A stretch of 64,000 nucleotides of DNA. Source: Candidatus Eiseniibacteriota bacterium. GTDB lineage: Bacteria > Orphanbacterota > Orphanbacteria > Orphanbacterales > Orphanbacteraceae. Within the stretch, counting starts at the first letter, position 1. Each line of letters starts with the position of its first letter. Positions 17,458-26,390 of this stretch are shown piece after piece. The notes under the pieces were generated by a model. The model was not told where the DNA came from. It worked only from the letters and a program-made list of their open reading frames with translations, and ran no database searches. The stretch covers positions 1 through 64,000 of the forward strand of contig JAJRWB010000014.1 of the NCBI GenBank assembly GCA_024276995.1. Reading direction: 5' to 3'. The position numbers were made by a program, and so were the translations under genes.

Positions 17458-20400
17458 GAGCGGATAGAGCAAGACCGGCGATACTCCTGGCGATCGCTCT
17501 TCTGGCGGGGCTGATCGTCCTCGTGGCGGGCTGTCAGAACAAAGGATCGATTCATCCCTTCGAACCGACGCCCCTTCCCGGAGCGTTCCTTCAGTCTTTC
17601 TCCGTCTACCCGACCACCCTCGGGTTGGGCGACAGGGAAGCGGAGATGACCGCCTACGTGGTCGACGCCGAGGGGGAACCGGTGGAGGGTGCTGTGATCC
17701 GCTTCACCACCGACCTCGGAACGGTGTCCGATTCGGCCGTCTCCGATTCTCTCGGCGTGGCGAAGGCGATCTTCCGGAGCGGTTCGACGAAGGGGACGGC
17801 GAAGGTGGTCGCCTCGATCGGTTCGGTGCAGTTCGAGGCGTCGATCCTGATCGGCGCGAACGAGCTGATCGTCGGGCAGACCACCGCCCTCGCGGATGGG
17901 CGCACGGTGATCCCCGTGTCGGCATCGGTCTACCGGCCGGACGGCTCTTCCGCGCAGCGGGTGTTCATCACTTTTTCCGCCACCGCGGGCACGATTCCCG
18001 CCACGGCGTTGAGCGATTCCTCCGGATGGGTTTCGGTCGAACTGACCGCGCCGGCGAGCGAGGCGGACATCCAGGCGGAGATCACCGCCTCCGTCGAAGG
18101 GAGCGAGATCGACCCGACCGGGGCGTTCGGCATCCCGCCCGACGAACAGCAGGTGGTCGGCGTGGCGCTTATCCAGTTCCGCGGAATCACCCTCGCCCTG
18201 TCGAGCGAGAAGTCGGAACTCGTCGCCTCGGGGTCCGATTCGACCGACGTCTACTGCCTCGTCTCCGAGACGGTGAGCAAAGTTCCCGTTCCGGGGTTGG
18301 AAGTCTATTTCGGCACCGATCTCGGTTCGATCAAGTCGCCGATCACCACCGACGGGAGCGGCGTCGCCGTATCGAGACTGTTCAGCGATATCTTCCCCGG
18401 CACGGCGGCGGTCGGGGCGTCCGTCGAAACGCTCACCGATTCGACGAAGATCGAGTTCACGCCCCTTTCGCTCGAGCCGCTCAAGGCGACGCCGAGGGAG
18501 ATCCTCACGGGGGGCGATCAGGCGCTTCTCACCACGCGGTTGCTCAACCAGAGCAACAACCCGGTGGAGGGGATGACCATTCATTTCGAAACCGACCTCG
18601 GTGTCATCCCCGGCGAAGCGATCACCGATACGATGGGCCAGGTCGCCGTGCACCTCGCGAGCGGGGACAGCACGGGCACCGCGTTCGTGAGCGCCCGTTT
18701 CGGTTCGCTCCTAGTGAGCACCGAAGTGTCGTTCCGTGATCCGGTGATCGAGCCGATCCGTCTCACCGACATATGGTGGGAAGGCCAGCCGCTGTCGGAC
18801 GGCGAGAGCGGCACCTGGGTGAGCACACGGCTGCTGAACGAGGGGAACAACCCGGTGATCGGGAGTGTCGTCGAGTTCGCAACCGACCTCGGCGTAATCG
18901 CCGAGGTGGACACCACCGATTCGAGCGGCGTCGCGTCGGCGTGGCTCACGGCGATCCTGAGCCCCGACACGATCTTGGCCAATGTGACGGCGTCCCATGG
19001 AAGTCTCAGCGTGTCGGCGACGATCCCGTTCGTGCCTCCCGCCTCGCGCACGCCGGTGGCGATGATGCTCAAGCCGGCGGTCAACGATATCCAGGTGGCC
19101 GGCGCCAGCGGGCTCGAAAGCGTGGTGCTCAGCGCCGTCGCTTTCGACGCGTCGGGCGACACGGTGTTCGCCGGTTCGGACGTGACGTTCCGCATCGTGG
19201 ACGGTCCCGGCGGGGGAGAGTTCCTCGTGTGGCCCGATTCCGGGTCGGGAAGCGAGATCACCGTGCCGATCGTCAACGGGGCCGCGCGGATCAGCCTGAA
19301 CGCAGGCACGGTGAGCGGCATTGTCGCTCTCGAGGCGGAAACGGGCGACCACGTGACCGCTACCGCGGCGGTGACGATCACGGCGGGACCGCCGATGTAC
19401 GCCACCGTCGGCTTCGATTCGGTGGTGAGCACGGCATCGGGAGGCGGCTTGTACGCCTGGAAGGTCGGCATCCTGGTGACTGATGTCTATTCGAATCCGG
19501 TGAGCGAGGGGACTCCCGTGTTCGTCACGCTTCACGCCGACTCGTGCGGGTCGGTCGACGCACCGGACGGGCTTTCGATATCCGGCTCGGCCTACACGGG
19601 GAACGTCCCGTCGTGCCAGGCGCTTCTGCCCGAGCCCGGAATCGCGTATGTGTGTATCATTTCACCGTATATCAATTTCGAGGAGTTCCCCAGCTTTGCA
19701 ATCGAAGCGAGATCGGGATCGAACGACTTGCTCGGCTGCCTCGAGATCCGCCACGGCGCCACCACGTCCGAACCGGCCACGGTGGAACTGATCGCCGTGG
19801 AGGACACGTCGCTTTCGGTCCAGGGTGTGGGGGGGAACGAAACCTCGCTTCTCGAATGGGAGGTGCGTGACGCGCAGGGCTTCCCGCTGGGAAGCAGCAA
19901 CGCGGTGGACGTCGATTTCAGCATCGTCGCCTCACCGGGCGGCGGCGTGACGCTCAGCCCGATGTCGAGTCGCACCAACAACGTGGGACGGGTCTACACC
20001 ACCGTGTCGAGCGGAACGGTTGCCGGCGTGGTAAGGATCCGGGCGAGTGCCGGCGACGTGCAATCGAGCGCGGCGAGCGTGGCGATTCACGGCGGGCCGC
20101 CCGACGCCGACCACTTCAGCATCGCCCCGGCGAGCATGAACGTTGCGGGACTGCTCCATCTCGGTATCGAGAACCGGATCACCGCCTACGTGTATGACCA
20201 GTACGCCAACCCGGTGCCGGAAGGGACGGCGATCTACTTCACCACCGATTTCGGGGGCATTCTCGGTTCGGCGCTCACCGGCTTCAACGGCCAGGGTCAC
20301 GTGGATCTCTACTCGGCCCTTCCCCTTCCCGATTGCGGCGGCGGCGGCCTTGTGACGGTGACGGCGCGGACGATCGACGGGGCGAATCAGACGATCGAAA

Positions 20401-20750
20401 CGCAGACCTCGGTTCTCTTCACGGGGAGCACGGTGATCACTTCGGACGTCAATTCCTTTGCCGTGCCGGACAGCGGTTTCCAGGACATCTTCTTCACCGT
20501 GAGCGATCAATGCGGGAACCCGCTCGTTCACAGCAGCAAGATCGACATCACCTCGTCCGGCGGAATCTTAGTGGGTGCGGTGTCGACGCTGCTTCCCGAC
20601 ACGCGGGACGTCGCCTGGACCCGTTTCTGGGTCCGTCTGTCCGACGACCAGCCGGGCGACGTCGACCCGCCGATGGGCCATTCGATCGAGGTCGAGGTGA
20701 GCAGTTCGAACGGCAGCGGCAATTTCATTCTCTTTGGGACGATCGATTAG
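17454..20750 (+). CDS. Large Ig-like (Big_1/invasin-type) repeat lipoprotein
   Basis: 1098 residues. A lipoprotein signal ends LIVLVAGC, giving an acylated Cys27. The rest is a tandem array of bacterial Ig-like domains. The characteristic strand F-x-TDLG followed by a Ser/Asp-rich turn and a Gly-Val/Ala strand recurs at least five times (first at residues 84-89; also FGTDLG, FETDLG, FATDLG, FTTDFG). ATG 17454 overlaps the pilQ stop, so it is translationally coupled to the secretin. Probable outer-membrane-anchored stalk or adhesin; whether it works with the pilus is inference. Confidence 0.82.
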   Translation: MRADRARPAILLAIALLAGLIVLVAGCQNKGSIHPFEPTPLPGAFLQSFSVYPTTLGLGDREAEMTAYVVDAEGEPVEGAVIRFTTDLGTVSDSAVSDSLGVAKAIFRSGSTKGTAKVVASIGSVQFEASILIGANELIVGQTTALADGRTVIPVSASVYRPDGSSAQRVFITFSATAGTIPATALSDSSGWVSVELTAPASEADIQAEITASVEGSEIDPTGAFGIPPDEQQVVGVALIQFRGITLALSSEKSELVASGSDSTDVYCLVSETVSKVPVPGLEVYFGTDLGSIKSPITTDGSGVAVSRLFSDIFPGTAAVGASVETLTDSTKIEFTPLSLEPLKATPREILTGGDQALLTTRLLNQSNNPVEGMTIHFETDLGVIPGEAITDTMGQVAVHLASGDSTGTAFVSARFGSLLVSTEVSFRDPVIEPIRLTDIWWEGQPLSDGESGTWVSTRLLNEGNNPVIGSVVEFATDLGVIAEVDTTDSSGVASAWLTAILSPDTILANVTASHGSLSVSATIPFVPPASRTPVAMMLKPAVNDIQVAGASGLESVVLSAVAFDASGDTVFAGSDVTFRIVDGPGGGEFLVWPDSGSGSEITVPIVNGAARISLNAGTVSGIVALEAETGDHVTATAAVTITAGPPMYATVGFDSVVSTASGGGLYAWKVGILVTDVYSNPVSEGTPVFVTLHADSCGSVDAPDGLSISGSAYTGNVPSCQALLPEPGIAYVCIISPYINFEEFPSFAIEARSGSNDLLGCLEIRHGATTSEPATVELIAVEDTSLSVQGVGGNETSLLEWEVRDAQGFPLGSSNAVDVDFSIVASPGGGVTLSPMSSRTNNVGRVYTTVSSGTVAGVVRIRASAGDVQSSAASVAIHGGPPDADHFSIAPASMNVAGLLHLGIENRITAYVYDQYANPVPEGTAIYFTTDFGGILGSALTGFNGQGHVDLYSALPLPDCGGGGLVTVTARTIDGANQTIETQTSVLFTGSTVITSDVNSFAVPDSGFQDIFFTVSDQCGNPLVHSSKIDITSSGGILVGAVSTLLPDTRDVAWTRFWVRLSDDQPGDVDPPMGHSIEVEVSSSNGSGNFILFGTID

Positions 20751-20792
20751 CCCGGGCGGCGAGGCGACCCGGGAACGGGGGGGAAGAGCGAA

Positions 20793-21551
20793 ATGAGAAG
20801 ACCATGGATGGCACCGATCGGCATCGCCGTGCTGCTGATGCCCGGCGTGGCGGCGGCGACCTCCGTAAACGTGCCCCTCGCGTGGGACGGTGAAGGCGCC
20901 TACCTCGCCGGCTTCGAGGTGGAGACCATGGAGGATGAGATCAGTGGAGAGAGTGTATCCGGTATCCGGTACCTGGCGAGGCTGACGTGGCGCGCGCTGC
21001 CCGACGTGGGACTCTCCCTGCGGGCCGGCGGCAGCCGGCTCGACGTCGAATCGACAGGCCTTCTCGGTGCGCCGCTCAACTTCGAGGGCGATCCGAAATT
21101 CGCCGCCGGGGCGGGGGCGACGTGGCTTCGCCCGCTGCGGGGCGAGAAGCTTGGATTCTTCGCGGACGCCCAGGTGCTGTATACTCTTTCGTATGGCAAT
21201 ACCGACTATGTGCAGTCGATCCAGCTGTCGACCTATGAGAACAGCTACGAGAACCGGATCGCGTGGAACGAATACCAGGGCGCCTTCGGCATGCAGATGG
21301 GTCTCCCGTGGGCCCGGTTCTACACAGGCGTGGCGGTTCGTTCCGTCAACGGTTCCGTCAGTCGGAAGACGTTCCAAAACGGCGATCTCATGGAGGAGGG
21401 GAAAGAAGATTTCTCGAAAGAGCCCGCGTCGTTCGGACTCTTCGGGATCGACATCCCCTTCGCGAGCCGGATGGTCTTTTCCGCCGGCGCGCTGGCGAGG
21501 GACGCCGACCACTTCTCCTGGACGATCGGCATCTCCGAATTCAGCCGTTGA
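20793..21551 (+). CDS. Exported beta-rich protein, probable outer-membrane barrel
   Basis: 252 residues. A signal peptide (hydrophobic IGIAVLLMPGVAAA) is followed by alternating polar/hydrophobic strands (LSLRAGGSRLDVES, KLGFFADAQVLYTLSYG, ARFYTGVAVRSVNGSV, MVFSAGALARDADHFSWTIGI). This is the pattern of a small 8-12 strand barrel, though the last residue is Arg rather than an aromatic. A purine-rich GGGGGGAAGAG precedes the ATG. Last gene of the pilus island. I do not recognise the family. Confidence 0.6.
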   Translation: MRRPWMAPIGIAVLLMPGVAAATSVNVPLAWDGEGAYLAGFEVETMEDEISGESVSGIRYLARLTWRALPDVGLSLRAGGSRLDVESTGLLGAPLNFEGDPKFAAGAGATWLRPLRGEKLGFFADAQVLYTLSYGNTDYVQSIQLSTYENSYENRIAWNEYQGAFGMQMGLPWARFYTGVAVRSVNGSVSRKTFQNGDLMEEGKEDFSKEPASFGLFGIDIPFASRMVFSAGALARDADHFSWTIGISEFSR

Positions 21552-21588
21552 CCGTCGTCGGACGAACGGCGCCGTGAAACGCTTCGGG

Positions 21589-21616
21589 CCCTCCCCTTCG
21601 GGAGGGTCGTTCTCTT
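21589..21616 (+). terminator. GC hairpin that is both terminator candidate and aroK SD mask
   Basis: CCCTCCC (21589-21595), CTTC loop, GGGAGGG (21600-21606), then the T-rich TCGTTCTCTT. It closes the upstream unit, yet its 3' arm GGGAGG is also the only Shine-Dalgarno sequence for aroK, whose TTG starts at 21615. Confidence 0.6.
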
Positions 21617-22136
21617 GAAGAGGAAGCGCGGCATCGCCCTCACCGGGATGATGGGCGCCGGCAAGAGTATCGTCGGCCGCCTTCTCGCCCGGGAGCTTTC
21701 CCGGCCCTTTCTCGACATGGACGAAGAGATCGAGCGCCGCGAGGGGGCGACCATCGCGGATATCTTCCGCGAGAGAGGGGAGGTGTCGTTCCGCGCTCTC
21801 GAGAGCACGCTGCTGAGGGAGACGTGCGGCTCCTTCGACGGCGTGCTCGCCACGGGTGGGGGCGTGGTCCTTTCGTCGGCGAACCGCGCGCTCCTTTCGC
21901 GGTGGGGGACCGTCGTCTACTTGAAGGCGGACGCGACCGTCCTCGCCGGGCGTCTCGGGGGCGACGGGCGGAGCGTGAGGCCGCTCCTCGCGAAGGGAGT
22001 TTCCCTCGACGGGATACTCAAGGAGATGCTCTCGCGGAGGGACGTCTTCTACTCCGAGGCGGAGTGGATCATCGACACGTCGGCCCTTTCTCCCCGGGAG
22101 GTGTGCGGTCGGATCGTCGAGAGCCTCTCTCCTTGA
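21615..22136 (+). CDS. aroK: Shikimate kinase
   Basis: 173 residues. Phosphorylates shikimate at O3 in the chorismate pathway. Walker A GMMGAGKS (11-18), the shikimate-binding Asp/Glu region FLDMDEEIE, ATGGGVVLS (substrate-binding glycines) and the lid Arg in SVRPLL are all present. Start is TTG 21615, nine bases after GGGAGG; there is no ATG that keeps the P-loop. A hairpin covers the ribosome-binding site. Full family length. Confidence 0.93.
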   Translation: MKRKRGIALTGMMGAGKSIVGRLLARELSRPFLDMDEEIERREGATIADIFRERGEVSFRALESTLLRETCGSFDGVLATGGGVVLSSANRALLSRWGTVVYLKADATVLAGRLGGDGRSVRPLLAKGVSLDGILKEMLSRRDVFYSEAEWIIDTSALSPREVCGRIVESLSP

Positions 22137-22241
22137 CCCCGCGGGGATCGATGTCGGATCCTATGCGGCAGGGGACGATCAAGTCGGTGAAACCGGCTGG
22201 AAGCGGGCCCGGGGGGATCGACCCGCCGTGGGGGTGACGCG

Positions 22242-22790
22242 ATGAGGATTATCGCCGGCGACCGAAGGGGGGCGAAGCTCGCCTCCGGAAGGGCGAGCGG
22301 GTACCGCCCGACATCGGATCGGGTGCGGGAGGCGATTTTCGCCATCCTCGGCGATCGCGTGGAAGGGGCGCGCGTGGTCGATCTCTTCGCCGGATCGGGC
22401 GCCCTCGGTCTCGAGGCCCTCTCCCGCGGGGCGGCGGAGGCGATTCTCGTCGAGAAGCGCCGCGCCGTGGCAGCATGGGCCGAAAGGAACGCGGCGAATC
22501 TCCGCTTCACCGGCCGGTGCCGCGTGATCCGGGCCGATGCGGTCCGGATCGCCCGCTTGGGAACTCTTCTCGCCGACCGCGACCTTCTCTTCGCCGATCC
22601 GCCGTATGGGAAGGGACTCGCCGCGCCACTCGTCGAGGCGCTCCACGCCCTCCCGGGAGAACGTCTTCTTGTCCTCGAGCGGGAAAGGCGCGAGGAACAC
22701 GGTATCGAACTGACGGAATGGACCGCCCGCCGCCGGTATGGCGATACGGTGGTCGAATTCCTGAACATCGGGAAGGAGGCATCGCGATGA
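22242..22790 (+). CDS. rsmD: 16S rRNA (guanine966-N2)-methyltransferase
   Basis: 182 residues. It begins MRIIAGDRRG, as RsmD proteins do, and has the AdoMet-binding motif VVDLFAGSGALGLEAL and the catalytic N-methyltransferase motif DPPYGKG. The last bases overlap coaD (ATGA), a very common rsmD-coaD pairing in bacteria. The 105 bases upstream contain only a CCCCGCGGGG palindrome and a doubtful 28-codon reading frame. Confidence 0.94.
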   Translation: MRIIAGDRRGAKLASGRASGYRPTSDRVREAIFAILGDRVEGARVVDLFAGSGALGLEALSRGAAEAILVEKRRAVAAWAERNAANLRFTGRCRVIRADAVRIARLGTLLADRDLLFADPPYGKGLAAPLVEALHALPGERLLVLERERREEHGIELTEWTARRRYGDTVVEFLNIGKEASR

Positions 22791-23272
22791 GGACCGCCCT
22801 GTTTCCGGGCACCTTCGATCCGATCCACTCGGGACACTTGAACCTGATCGAAAGGGGAGCGCGCATTTTTGACCGCGTGATCGTCGGCGTGGCCGAAGGT
22901 CACCACAAGAACCCCCTCTTTTCCAAAAGGGAGCGACTCGACCTGGCGCGGCGAGTGGTCGACTCGGACGGTGTGGAGGTGAAGCCGTTCAGCGGTCTCG
23001 TCGTCGATTTCGCCCGCGCCGAGGGAGCGTCGGTCATCCTTCGCGGCGTCCGGACGGGTGCCGACTTCGAATACGAAAGTCGTATGGCCTTCATGAACCG
23101 GCGCCTCGGCGGCGGAGTGGAAGTGGTGTTCCTTCCCGCCCACAGCGAGTACGCGCATATCCACTCCTCCCTGGTGCGCGAAATCGCCCGCCTCGGCGGT
23201 TTCACGGCGCCTTTCGTCCCGGAGGCGGTGGCGGAGCGGATCGCCGGGAAACTCGGCGGAAAGAAATCGTGA
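22787..23272 (+). CDS. coaD: Phosphopantetheine adenylyltransferase
   Basis: 161 residues. Transfers AMP to 4'-phosphopantetheine in coenzyme A synthesis. The nucleotidyltransferase motif GTFDPIHSGH (HxGH at residues 14-17) and the C-terminal substrate motif HIHSSLVRE (for ISSTxVR) are present, together with ILRGVRTGADFEYE, a diagnostic CoaD stretch. It overlaps rsmD and the Nudix gene by four bases on each side. Confidence 0.96.
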   Translation: MRTALFPGTFDPIHSGHLNLIERGARIFDRVIVGVAEGHHKNPLFSKRERLDLARRVVDSDGVEVKPFSGLVVDFARAEGASVILRGVRTGADFEYESRMAFMNRRLGGGVEVVFLPAHSEYAHIHSSLVREIARLGGFTAPFVPEAVAERIAGKLGGKKS

Positions 23273-23814
23273 GGCGGTGGAAGACCCTTTCGCGGGAGAC
23301 GGTTTTCCGCACGCCGCGATACACGTTCGACCATGACACGTTCCGCCTTCCCGGCGGGGAGGAAGGGGATTACTATTCGATACGCACCCCGGGCGCCGTG
23401 ATGGTGGTGCCCGTGGAGGACGACGGAAGAATCGTCCTCGTCCGCCAGTATCGATACCTTCTCGGGCGGGACTCGATCGAGTTTCCCGCCGGTGGGGTCG
23501 GCCCGGGGGGCGATTTTCTCGAGCAGGCGAAGAAGGAACTCGCCGAAGAGGCGGCTCTTCGTGCCGAACGGTGGGAAGAAGCGGGGCGCTTCGCCTCGTG
23601 GAACGGTGTCACCGACGAGATCTGTCGTCTCTACGTCGCCACCGGTCTTTCACCGGGCGAAGGACGGCGGGACGGTACCGAGGAATTCGAGATTCTACGG
23701 GTTCGCTGGGACGAACTCCTGCGCATGGTGGTTGGAAACGAGATCGACGACGGGATGACCCTTGCGTCGATCACTCTGGCGCGCGAGCGGGTGATCCGGC
23801 ATATCGATCGATAG
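23269..23814 (+). CDS. Nudix hydrolase (ADP-ribose pyrophosphatase-like)
   Basis: 181 residues from a GTG overlapping the coaD stop. The fold resembles NudF/ADP-ribose diphosphatases: RQYRYLLGRDSIEFPAGGV precedes the Nudix box. In the box the three metal-binding Glu are kept (KELAEE), but the consensus Arg is Lys, GE is GG and the terminal Gly is Ala. It may therefore have altered metal affinity or specificity. Substrate not predictable. Confidence 0.82.
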   Translation: MRRWKTLSRETVFRTPRYTFDHDTFRLPGGEEGDYYSIRTPGAVMVVPVEDDGRIVLVRQYRYLLGRDSIEFPAGGVGPGGDFLEQAKKELAEEAALRAERWEEAGRFASWNGVTDEICRLYVATGLSPGEGRRDGTEEFEILRVRWDELLRMVVGNEIDDGMTLASITLARERVIRHIDR

Positions 23815-23855
23815 CGCCCGTTCGGAGGCGTCTGATGAAGGAAAGGGGACTGCCT

Positions 23856-24176
23856 ATGCCCACATATGAATACGAATGCACCCATTGCGCCCACCGGTTC
23901 GAGCGCTTTCAGTCGATGAAGGACGAACCGGTGAAGCGATGTCCCGAATGCAGGCATAAGGTCCGCAGGATCCTGTCGGGGGGCGCGGGATTTCTCTTTA
24001 AGGGCGAAGGGTTTTACATCACTGATCACCGGAGCGCCGATTACAGGAAGCGGGCGAAAGAAGAGAGCGGGAAGGGGGCGGAGAAACCGCCGGCAAAAAA
24101 AGGCGGCGGCGAGAAGGGGAAGACGAAAGAGGGTGGGGCGAAGAGCGACGGCGGGGGAAAGAATCCTTCGCCGTGA
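23856..24176 (+). CDS. FmdB-family zinc ribbon protein
   Basis: 106 residues. It opens with MPTYEYECTHC, the standard FmdB start, so ATG 23856 is chosen (AAAGGGG upstream) over ATG 23835. Two CxxC knuckles (CTHC and CPEC) make one zinc ribbon within the first 40 residues, followed by a GAGFLFKGEGFYITD strand typical of the family. The last 45 residues are Lys/Gly-rich and disordered. Described in the family as a putative regulator; role unknown here. Confidence 0.88.
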   Translation: MPTYEYECTHCAHRFERFQSMKDEPVKRCPECRHKVRRILSGGAGFLFKGEGFYITDHRSADYRKRAKEESGKGAEKPPAKKGGGEKGKTKEGGAKSDGGGKNPSP

Positions 24177-24203
24177 ATCTTCCGCTCCACCGGGCGCCTT
24201 CCG

Positions 24204-24233
24204 TTGACAGGGGCCGCACCGGCGGGATAGGAT
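24204..24233 (+). promoter_or_regulatory. sigma-70 promoter for obg
   Basis: A perfect TTGACA (24204-24209), 18-nt spacer and TAGGAT (24228-24233). The leader of about 60 nt contains a CGGCCT/AGGCCG hairpin (24252-24285) and ends with a GGGGGAG ribosome-binding site (24291-24297). Confidence 0.65.
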
Positions 24234-24303
24234 CTGCCGCCGGGCGCGACGCGGCCTGGGGGTGCTTTAGGCGCGCGATAGGCCGGTAGGGGGGGAGTAA
24301 GCG

Positions 24304-25311
24304 ATCCGTTTCGTCGATCGAGCCACAATCCACGTGGAATCGGGCAGGGGGGGGGACGGATGCGTCAGTTTCCGGCGGGAGAAGTACGTGCCCCGCGGTG
24401 GACCCGACGGGGGCGATGGAGGACGGGGGGGGGACGTGGTCCTCGAGGTCGATCCCGGGAAGAGGACGCTCCTCGACTTCTACTATCAGACCCGCTTCGC
24501 CGCCGACAGGGGGCGCCATGGAAGCGGTGGGCGGAAGAGCGGTCGTGACGGTGGGGAGAAGATCGTCTCGGTGCCCCCGGGGACGATGGTCTTCGATGCC
24601 GATACGGACGAGATGCTCGCCGACCTCGTCTGTGACGGCGAGCGGTTCGTCGTGGCCCGCGGCGGAAGAGGAGGGGCGGGAAACGCGAGTTTCGCCACTT
24701 CCACCAACCGCTCGCCCCGCCGGGCGGGTGTCGGCGGGCCGGCACAGGCGAGGGAGATCCGCCTCGAACTCAAGCTCCTCGCCGATGCCGGTCTCGTCGG
24801 GCTTCCGAACGCGGGGAAATCGACACTCCTTTCGAGGATCTCGGCCGCCCGTCCGCGGATCGCGGCCTACCCATTCACCACGCTCACGCCGAATCTCGGT
24901 CTCGTTCGGTCGGGAGATTTCAGGAATTTCCTTCTCGCCGACATCCCCGGACTGATCGAGGGCGCCAGCGAGGGGAAGGGACTCGGTTTCGACTTTCTAA
25001 GGCATATCGAAAGGTGCCGTGTCCTGATCTACCTGATCGATGCGACGTCGGAAGACCCTATCGGTGATCTGAAAATTCTCGAAAACGAACTCGCCCTCTA
25101 CAGCGCCGAACTACTTGAAAGGCGCCGGATCGTCGTGTGGAACAAGATCGATGCGCTTGCGGAGACGGCACCGGTCGTCGAGCCGCCGGGCGAGGTGTGG
25201 CGCATTTCGGCCGTTTCCGGCGAGGGGCTGGACGGCCTGGTTCATAAGATCGATTCCCTTATCGCGGAGGAGGAGGATGACGGGAGGAATGAAAAGGGAG
25301 ACGAGTGGTGA
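24304..25311 (+). CDS. obg: GTPase Obg, apparent AUC start codon
   Basis: 335 residues. Gly-rich Obg domain (about 1-155), G domain with G1 GLPNAGKS (166-173), switch motif DIPGL, NKID (G4) and SAVSGEG (G5). Ribosome-associated GTPase needed for 50S assembly. Canonical Obg begins M-x-FVD; here the matching codons IRFVDRATIHVESG start at ATC 24304, six bases after GGGGGAG and two codons after an in-frame TAA (24298). The first canonical codon, GTG 24334, would remove ten conserved residues and has no ribosome-binding site. Either a rare AUC start or a one-base error. Confidence 0.92.
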   Translation: MRFVDRATIHVESGRGGDGCVSFRREKYVPRGGPDGGDGGRGGDVVLEVDPGKRTLLDFYYQTRFAADRGRHGSGGRKSGRDGGEKIVSVPPGTMVFDADTDEMLADLVCDGERFVVARGGRGGAGNASFATSTNRSPRRAGVGGPAQAREIRLELKLLADAGLVGLPNAGKSTLLSRISAARPRIAAYPFTTLTPNLGLVRSGDFRNFLLADIPGLIEGASEGKGLGFDFLRHIERCRVLIYLIDATSEDPIGDLKILENELALYSAELLERRRIVVWNKIDALAETAPVVEPPGEVWRISAVSGEGLDGLVHKIDSLIAEEEDDGRNEKGDEW

Positions 25312-26377
25312 GTGGATACGGTTCCATCTCGCGCCGCTGAAAGACCGGTCGAAGAAGCGGCTGATCCGCAAGCACGGCGAACCCGCGACGGTCTTCCGTC
25401 TTTCGGCGGGTGCGATCGCCCGCGAGACGGGAGAAACGGTCGACCGTGCCGGAGACTTCCTGGCCGATCGGCCGGAGTGCGGCATCGTGCTCGATCGCCT
25501 TTCGGCGTGTGGTGGGGGGATGATCGCGTGGAACGATTCGCGCTATCCGTTCCTGCTCAAGGAGTGCTACGATCCCCCGCCGGTGCTCTTTTACCGGGGC
25601 GATCCGTCGCTGCTGGAAGGGGAGATCGTCGCCGTGGTGGGGGCGCGGAAGGCGGATCGGGGTGCATCGTCGTGGACGGCGAGGATCGCCGCTTCCCTCG
25701 GCCGGGCCGGCTTCGTCGTGGCGAGCGGCCTCGCCCTGGGCATCGACGGGGCGGCGCACCGGGGCGCGCTCGACGGCGGCGGAGGGACGATCGCCGTGGT
25801 CGGCACGGGAGTCGATATCGTCTATCCCCGCTTTCATTGCCGCCTCGGGGAAGAGATCGCGGCGCGGGGGCTGATCGTGTCGGAGCTTCCCCCGGGGGTG
25901 GAGGCGAGGCCCTTCCACTTTCCGAGGCGGAACCGGATTCTCGCGGGGATCTCGTCGGCGGTGCTGATCGCCCAGGCTTCGGAGCGAAGCGGTGCGGCGA
26001 TCACCGGGCGTCTCGCCCTCGAGTCGAACCGGGATCTCCTCGTTCTCGCTTCGCCGCCGTGGGACAGGCGTTTCGCGGGCAACCGGCGTTTCGCCCTCGA
26101 AGGGGCGCCGGTGATCCAAGACGGCGACGACCTCGTCGTCCGGCTCGGCGGGACGCCGGTGCCGGAGACGTCGCCGGCGGAGCGCGCCGGGCGGATGCTC
26201 ACCGCCGCCGAAGGGGAGGTAACGCGCCTTCTCGACCGGGGCGCGGCGAGCGTCGATTCGATCGGGAGAACGATCGGGAGGCCGGCATCGGAAGTGCTCG
26301 CCCTTCTGGCGCTTCTCGAGATGAAGGGGATCATCGAGCCGGAAGGGACGATCGGATCGTTCCGGCTGAAGCGGTGA
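25277..26377 (+). CDS. dprA: DNA processing protein DprA
   Basis: 366 residues. The Rossmann-like DprA core is clear: VAVVGARKADRGA, VVASGLALGIDGAAHRGAL, TIAVVGTGVDIVYP, LPPGVEARPFHFPRRNRILAG and SGAAITGRLALE. A C-terminal winged helix (about 305-366) follows. DprA loads RecA on incoming single-stranded DNA during transformation. ATG 25277 has GGAGG six bases upstream; ATG 25289 is also possible. It overlaps obg by 35 bases. Its presence with pilMNOPQ is compatible with competence. Confidence 0.92.
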   Translation: MTGGMKRETSGEWIRFHLAPLKDRSKKRLIRKHGEPATVFRLSAGAIARETGETVDRAGDFLADRPECGIVLDRLSACGGGMIAWNDSRYPFLLKECYDPPPVLFYRGDPSLLEGEIVAVVGARKADRGASSWTARIAASLGRAGFVVASGLALGIDGAAHRGALDGGGGTIAVVGTGVDIVYPRFHCRLGEEIAARGLIVSELPPGVEARPFHFPRRNRILAGISSAVLIAQASERSGAAITGRLALESNRDLLVLASPPWDRRFAGNRRFALEGAPVIQDGDDLVVRLGGTPVPETSPAERAGRMLTAAEGEVTRLLDRGAASVDSIGRTIGRPASEVLALLALLEMKGIIEPEGTIGSFRLKR

Positions 26378-26390
26378 GGGAGGCTGTTCC

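Noticed and set aside
22151-22237. 28-codon reading frame (MSDPMRQGTIKS...) between aroK and rsmD
   Set aside because: No convincing ribosome-binding site, low-complexity Gly/Pro end, no homologue I recognise.
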